Source: Brucella rhizosphaerae (GTDB taxonomy: Bacteria; Pseudomonadota; Alphaproteobacteria; Rhizobiales; Rhizobiaceae). Taken from it: 64,000 bases of DNA. The position numbers and the translations under genes are program-made. This document shows positions 59,904-64,000 of the stretch, one piece after another (positions within the stretch are counted from its first letter, which is position 1; each line of letters opens with the position of its first letter). The notes under the pieces are model-generated. The model was not told the DNA's origin, did not search any database, and saw only the letters and a program-made list of their open reading frames with translations. The stretch lies in assembly GCF_002252475.1 (NCBI RefSeq), contig NZ_NNRK01000022.1, positions 62,001 to 126,000 of the forward strand. The letters are read 5' to 3'.

Positions 59904-60905
59904 TCAGGCTGCAATAGCCAGTCGTTCACAGGCCAGACTTTCAACGGCAACCAGTCGCTGCTCATGGGAGACAGCGGGAAATTCGAGCACAAACTCTGCA
60001 ACCCCATATTGCTCATGCAATTCATCGAGTTTCTGCTTCACCTGCCTGGGCGAGCCTGCGAGTACGCTTGGGCGTTTTTCCTCGACCCGATAATCAGCTT
60101 CACCAGCCTGACGAGCAAACTCTGCCGCAGCCTCCGGAGTGCCTACCGAGACCGAAGTGCCGGAAGCCAGATGAACTTTAAAAATCTTGATTTTTAACAG
60201 CGCTGCATCAACGTCTTCTTTGTTTTCCGCGACGACAGCTCCAAGCGCCAGAATAGGCACTTTTCCGGTTACGTCACGATAGGCATCGAACGTCTTTTGC
60301 AGATTGTCAGTATCGCCGTTCAGATGCCCGGCATACACAAAATCCCAGCCCGAATGCGCGGCAAGCAGAGCGCTTTCGGGACTTGCTCCAAGAACAAACC
60401 GTTCGGCCGACGTTTGAGGCTTTGGTGTAGCAGCCAGCCCCGCAAACGGGCCGGATCCGATCTTTTCACCACCCAGAAATGCGCTCAGCTGTGCGAGTTT
60501 TCCATTAAAATCAAGCCGTTTTGCGCTGTCGATTTCCTGCTGCAAAGCTTTGGTCGATAGCGGAAGTCCGCCGGGTGCCTTGCCAACGCCAAGATCAACG
60601 CGTCCGCGCCCAAGTGCAGCCAGTAAATTAAAATTTTCCGCAACTTTGTAAGGGCTATAGTGCTGAAGCATAACCCCGCCCGACCCAATTCTGATGCGTT
60701 TCGTCGATGCCAGGAGATAAGAGACAAGCACCTCTGGAGATGGTCCGGCCAATTCATTCGCGTGATGGTGTTCAGCTACCCAGAAGCGTTTATATCCCGC
60801 CTGCTCCGCAGCCTGAGCGTAGGATACAGTGTTGGCAAGAGCAGCTTCGGCGGTTCCCCCCTCTGCCACCGGGCTCTTGTCGAGAAGACTTATCTGATAC
60901 GGCAT
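59904..60905 (-). CDS. LLM-class oxidoreductase, MsnO8-like
   Basis: 333-aa luciferase-like protein of the MsnO8 group, recognised from the start MPYQISLLDKSPVAEGG and the blocks RFWVAEHHHANELAGPSPEVL and RIGSGGVMLQHYSPYKVAE. ATG 60905 matches the family N-terminus; an earlier ATG at 60923 is possible. It is the first gene of the minus-strand run and lies 34 nt before the next LLM gene. MsnO8-like proteins occur in many sulfur-scavenging clusters; the substrate is unknown. Confidence 0.85.
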   Translation of the reverse strand: MPYQISLLDKSPVAEGGTAEAALANTVSYAQAAEQAGYKRFWVAEHHHANELAGPSPEVLVSYLLASTKRIRIGSGGVMLQHYSPYKVAENFNLLAALGRGRVDLGVGKAPGGLPLSTKALQQEIDSAKRLDFNGKLAQLSAFLGGEKIGSGPFAGLAATPKPQTSAERFVLGASPESALLAAHSGWDFVYAGHLNGDTDNLQKTFDAYRDVTGKVPILALGAVVAENKEDVDAALLKIKIFKVHLASGTSVSVGTPEAAAEFARQAGEADYRVEEKRPSVLAGSPRQVKQKLDELHEQYGVAEFVLEFPAVSHEQRLVAVESLACERLAIAA

Positions 60906-61225
60906 TGGCCCATCCACTTTCATCGCAAAACTGAAGCCGCCTGAGGTCAACCTCAAGCACAGCCTTGCCCACAAACATTCGCAAACGCGGATATGTGGGG
61001 TGGCCAGGACTTAGTTTCTTGGCTTCTTGATGAAAGCTCAAAGATCAGGCGTCTTAAATCAGGGTCGATGAGATAAATTTATTTCGCTTACGCTGAACAT
61101 CTTGAAACATGCAGCGTTAGTTGGTCATACTGTTACGCAGCTGGACGGAACAGGCATCTGCAAAAAAACAGCACGATTCATACGCCAAAAGAGTAAAAAA
61201 TCGAGATCGCGCGACTTTTACGCGG

Positions 61226-62359
61226 CTATATTCCTGCGCCGCGAAGCAGATTCAGCCGTGATTTTCGTTTCTTTGGCGGCTCTGGTTCCTGAAACCGTAA
61301 TGATCGTGCAAGAGCACTCAGCAAGTCGGTTTGAGAGATGAGGCCCTGAACGACATTGTCCTGATCTGTTACGATGACAGCATGAGATCGCCCATCCGTC
61401 AGAAGCGGCACTAATTTCACAACCGGCTCGTCTTTCTGCACCGTTATAGCATCGACCATCAGCATACTGATTTCATTGGCGGAACCACCCAGCTCGCGCA
61501 GCCCGACAGTACCAACCAGCCTGCCCTGTTCGCCAATCACAGGCAACGTGCGGATATTGTGCTCAAGCATCAGGCGTCGGGCTTCATCAGGAACTGCGTG
61601 CTTATTGATACTGATAACGTCACGCGACATGATATCTTCAGCCGTCAACGTTCCGTGTGTGCGAATAAGCGCTTGCAGTTCAACCTGCCTCAGCAGCCGA
61701 TCAAGATCACCCGGATCAATATCGAAAGTCTCATCGACTTCCTTCAATGCCGAGGCAATATCGTCTGACGTAAAACCTACCCGCAAAGGTGCGGGAAGAT
61801 CGTTGGTCTTGTGTGTATTCGCAGGCGCTGAAACTGGCACATGCGGGTATTTTCGTCTCGCCAATTTGTGAAACGCAACACCAAGAACGACCAACAATAC
61901 AGAGTTCAGACCCACCGGCAAAAATGCAAATTTATAGCCCAGATCGGTTACGCCTGAGCCGCCGATAATAGCTGTCAAAGCGGCAGCACCGCCTGGTGGA
62001 TGCAAGCAACGCGATATCGACATGATGGCTATCGCAAGAGAAACGCCAACACCGATGGCAATCAGCGGATTACCAATAAAACGAGCGACCGTGATACCAA
62101 CAAGCGCTGAAATCACATTGCCGCCAATGACTGACCAGGGCTGGGCTAACGGACTTGCAGGCACTGCGAAAATCAACACAGCAGAAGCGCCGATCGGTGC
62201 CACAATCAAGGGAAATTCAATACCTCTGCCCATAACGAGTGCAGTTATGAGACCTGTCAGGCATATGCCGATCAATGCGCCAAGGCTGCCAATCAACCGG
62301 TCACGCAAACTGGCACCAGCCAATATGGGCACGAAAAGCCGAAAGCCGTTGAACATCAT
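61226..62359 (-). CDS. HPP-family membrane protein with two CBS domains
   Basis: 377-aa protein. Residues 1-165 hold about five hydrophobic segments of the HPP family, with RCLHPPGGAAALTAIIGGSG as the motif that gives the name. Residues about 235-365 form a CBS-domain pair (TAEDIMSRDVISINKHAVPDEA, SMLMVDAITVQKDEPV). HPP proteins are suspected transporters (a plant member moves nitrite); CBS domains would sense adenosine nucleotides. AGGGACCG precedes the ATG at 62359. Stands alone. Confidence 0.87.
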   Translation of the reverse strand: MMFNGFRLFVPILAGASLRDRLIGSLGALIGICLTGLITALVMGRGIEFPLIVAPIGASAVLIFAVPASPLAQPWSVIGGNVISALVGITVARFIGNPLIAIGVGVSLAIAIMSISRCLHPPGGAAALTAIIGGSGVTDLGYKFAFLPVGLNSVLLVVLGVAFHKLARRKYPHVPVSAPANTHKTNDLPAPLRVGFTSDDIASALKEVDETFDIDPGDLDRLLRQVELQALIRTHGTLTAEDIMSRDVISINKHAVPDEARRLMLEHNIRTLPVIGEQGRLVGTVGLRELGGSANEISMLMVDAITVQKDEPVVKLVPLLTDGRSHAVIVTDQDNVVQGLISQTDLLSALARSLRFQEPEPPKKRKSRLNLLRGAGI

Positions 62360-62679
62360 CGGTCCCTGTTTCTAACCGCGAGAAAAAGCGCTTATCGATC
62401 CAAACAATTTCAGTAACCGGAACATGGAACGATGTCGCGCAGGCTTATATCAAGTTGTTCTCGATTACGAGAATGCATTTCTATGAGCAGTGCAAACTTT
62501 TAACCGGTCACCCTGGTCACCCCGCTGAAATCTATAACGCACCGTGCCGGACTGATTGGCGAGAACTTGATTGATCCGATATGCCATAGCTCTAAGCTTC
62601 GCAAAAACAAACGGATAGCGATAATTCACGCAACTCGGTAAAGAACCTATGCCTGTTTCAAGTATCAAGGACAACTCGC
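62360..62679. other. Intergenic region between the HPP and arginase-like genes
   Basis: 320 nt, divergent promoter space. I see no gene, no strong hairpin and no clear -10/-35 pair; AAGGACAACTCGC just upstream of 62680 serves as ribosome-binding site of the arginase-like gene. Confidence 0.35.
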
Positions 62680-63498
62680 ATGAAATCGCGCATCATCACC
62701 TCTCAGGGCCGAGTAGCAGATCGTACTCCAGGTGCTATTCCCGGCGCTCTGGCCGTCGCAAAAGCTCTGTCAGAGCGCTACGATTTTTCCATCAGAACCA
62801 TTGGTACACCTACGCCTTCTGTCTCCGATGACTGGAGTGAGGCATTGCCACAGGCCGGTAGCACGCTCAAAGGTCTCGCGGCAGCTGTCTGCGAAGAACT
62901 AACTGCCGGCCACCTACCGCTCCTTGCCACCAACACCTGTTCGGCAAGCCTTGCGACCATTCCTCAGGCGGCCAGCCAGATAGATGGGCTGACTGTCCTT
63001 TGGATTGATGCACATGGTGATTTCAATACACCCGAGACAACTGGTTCCGGCTATATGGGCGGAATGGCGCTGGCTGGCATCTGTGGGCTTTGGGACAGCG
63101 GATATGGAGGAAATTTAGCGCCGGAAAGGGTGATAATTTTCGGAGCTCGTGACATTGATCCTGAAGAAATGGAAACGCTTGATCGCAACAATGTCAAAGT
63201 AATCAGGCCTGAGGCAGCCAATGCTCAATCGCTTCTGGCTGCAATCGGCACAGGTCCAATCTGGGTTCACATCGATTGGGATGTCATGGAACCGGGGCTG
63301 ATTCCGGCCGCTTACGCGATCGAAGGTGGATTGCTTGCACTTCAGCTTCGTGACGCGCTGGCCGCAATTCCTGCCTCTCAAATTGCTGCTATTGAGCTTG
63401 CAGAGTTTGAACTTCCTGCAGATGAGCAAGATGCGGACCGGGCACTCAATTTGATCCTCGACATTACCGCACCGCTTTTTGAAAGCATTGGTGCTTGA
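62680..63498 (+). CDS. Arginase-family hydrolase lacking the first metal histidine
   Basis: 272-aa arginase/agmatinase-fold protein. The second and third metal motifs are present (D110-A-H112-G-D114 and D199-W-D201), but the first, normally GGDHS, reads TNTCS with C87 in place of histidine. Related atypical members with cysteine at this place exist in the family. It could hydrolyse a guanidino or amide compound, or have another use. No signal peptide. It diverges from the HPP gene and converges with the DUF2778 gene. Confidence 0.8.
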   Translation: MKSRIITSQGRVADRTPGAIPGALAVAKALSERYDFSIRTIGTPTPSVSDDWSEALPQAGSTLKGLAAAVCEELTAGHLPLLATNTCSASLATIPQAASQIDGLTVLWIDAHGDFNTPETTGSGYMGGMALAGICGLWDSGYGGNLAPERVIIFGARDIDPEEMETLDRNNVKVIRPEAANAQSLLAAIGTGPIWVHIDWDVMEPGLIPAAYAIEGGLLALQLRDALAAIPASQIAAIELAEFELPADEQDADRALNLILDITAPLFESIGA

Positions 63499-63574
63499 TG
63501 CAAATCATCGCTCCGGGAGATTTTCCAACTAAAATAGTGTCATTGGAACGGGTGTGGCTTCCATTTTCCCAAGA

Positions 63575-64000
63575 TCAGAAAATGGAAGCAATACGTGCTG
63601 GCTTTGACGATGAAGACATACTTGTCACAACCATCATCTTGTCAAACTCACCGCGTTTGAACGCGCTTAGGAACCGCTTATAGTCTTTGAAGACCACACA
63701 TCCATTTGAATCACCAGCCCGACGAAGCATATAGGTGTGAGCCAGCAGACCATCTCTGTTGTACGGATTGCGCCCATCGACGGGTAACAACCGGACTGCT
63801 TCGACACCGTGGAACAGGCTTTCACGCATCTGAAGCTTATAAGTGCTTGGCGGCGTGGCACCACGCATCTTCTGGTTAACATAGCGCGGGTTGTCACGCA
63901 TGTGGCCCATACCCGAATGCGCTTCGAGTTTTTCACCGCTCGGCAGATACACTGTTGCGGCAGAAATATCATAAATCGCCGTCCGACCGTGGGCAGCCTG
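63575..64000 (-). CDS. DUF2778 (Tlde1-like) protein, 5' part outside window
   Basis: The minus-strand frame is open past the right edge (QAAHGRTAIYDISAATVYLP read from 64000), so only the C-terminal 141 residues are seen. They contain GEKLEAHSG, MRGATPPSTYKLQMRESLFHG and the catalytic-type LLAHTYML plus GDSNGCVVF with H and C, the DUF2778 signature. Known relatives include the Tlde1 toxins that attack peptidoglycan (L,D-transpeptidase exchange or carboxypeptidase). Rhizobial members are often chromosomal and may act on the cell's own wall. Whether a signal peptide is present cannot be seen. Confidence 0.75.
   Translation of the reverse strand, partial: QAAHGRTAIYDISAATVYLPSGEKLEAHSGMGHMRDNPRYVNQKMRGATPPSTYKLQMRESLFHGVEAVRLLPVDGRNPYNRDGLLAHTYMLRRAGDSNGCVVFKDYKRFLSAFKRGEFDKMMVVTSMSSSSKPARIASIF

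Noticed and set aside
62465-62674. A 69-codon minus-strand frame between the HPP and arginase-like genes.
   Set aside because: No ribosome-binding site, no recognisable motif, and it occupies the divergent promoter region.
1-64000. Search by eye for CRISPR arrays, tRNA or rRNA genes, transposases, integrases and replication origins.
   Set aside because: None was recognised; no regularly spaced direct repeats and no mobile-element proteins appear in the translated frames.

Overview
The window looks like chromosomal DNA of an alphaproteobacterium of the order Hyphomicrobiales, most likely the Brucella/Ochrobactrum group. This is inferred from the rhizobial-type rhamnose locus (rhaRST divergent from rhaDI), the many peptide ABC importers, the style of the proteins, and a porin remnant ending in the RFQRSF-type C-terminus. 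No rRNA, tRNA, CRISPR array, insertion sequence or prophage was recognised.

Layout. 1-6.3 kb: L-rhamnose uptake and catabolism. The left edge cuts the ATPase gene rhaT; rhaS and the DeoR-type repressor gene rhaR follow, and rhaD-rhaI diverge from rhaR across a promoter region with a 13-bp inverted repeat. 6.3-8.4 kb: alkB, an apparently leaderless Rrf2 regulator, and a thioredoxin-reductase-like gene broken by one in-frame stop. 8.5-15.6 kb: an oligopeptide ABC operon with two tandem oppA paralogues. 16.1-20 kb: two LysR regulators around a doxX-yqjG pair, and a small membrane protein. 20.2-27.2 kb: a second peptide ABC operon with a Tat-exported binding protein, ending in a CocE/X-Pro-type hydrolase. 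27.3-31.2 kb: a three-subunit GMC/cytochrome c dehydrogenase. 31.5-38 kb: a third peptide ABC operon, divergent from an M24 (Xaa-Pro type) peptidase. 38-45 kb: small membrane and secreted proteins, a LysR regulator, an unusual DUF4344-rhodanese protein and a ChaC enzyme.

45.5-60.9 kb is the most interesting part. Almost everything lies on the minus strand: a flavin reductase, four luciferase-like (LLM) monooxygenases, two related GNAT acetyltransferases, an M20 deacetylase, a fused amino-acid permease-ATPase and three tandem paralogous binding proteins. The set matches the N-acetylate / oxidise / deacetylate logic known for salvage of S-modified cysteines, so a sulfur-scavenging island for alkylated cysteines or related organosulfur amino acids is proposed. 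Gene decay is embedded in or beside it: a LysR/SDR pair that has lost its shared centre, and a porin 3' end.

61.2-64 kb holds an HPP-CBS membrane protein, an atypical arginase-family protein and, cut by the right edge, a DUF2778 (Tlde1-like) protein.

Recurring themes are scavenging (three peptide importers, two beside proline-directed peptidases, plus the sulfur island) and hairpins placed between binding-protein genes and the downstream membrane-component genes of the same operon.
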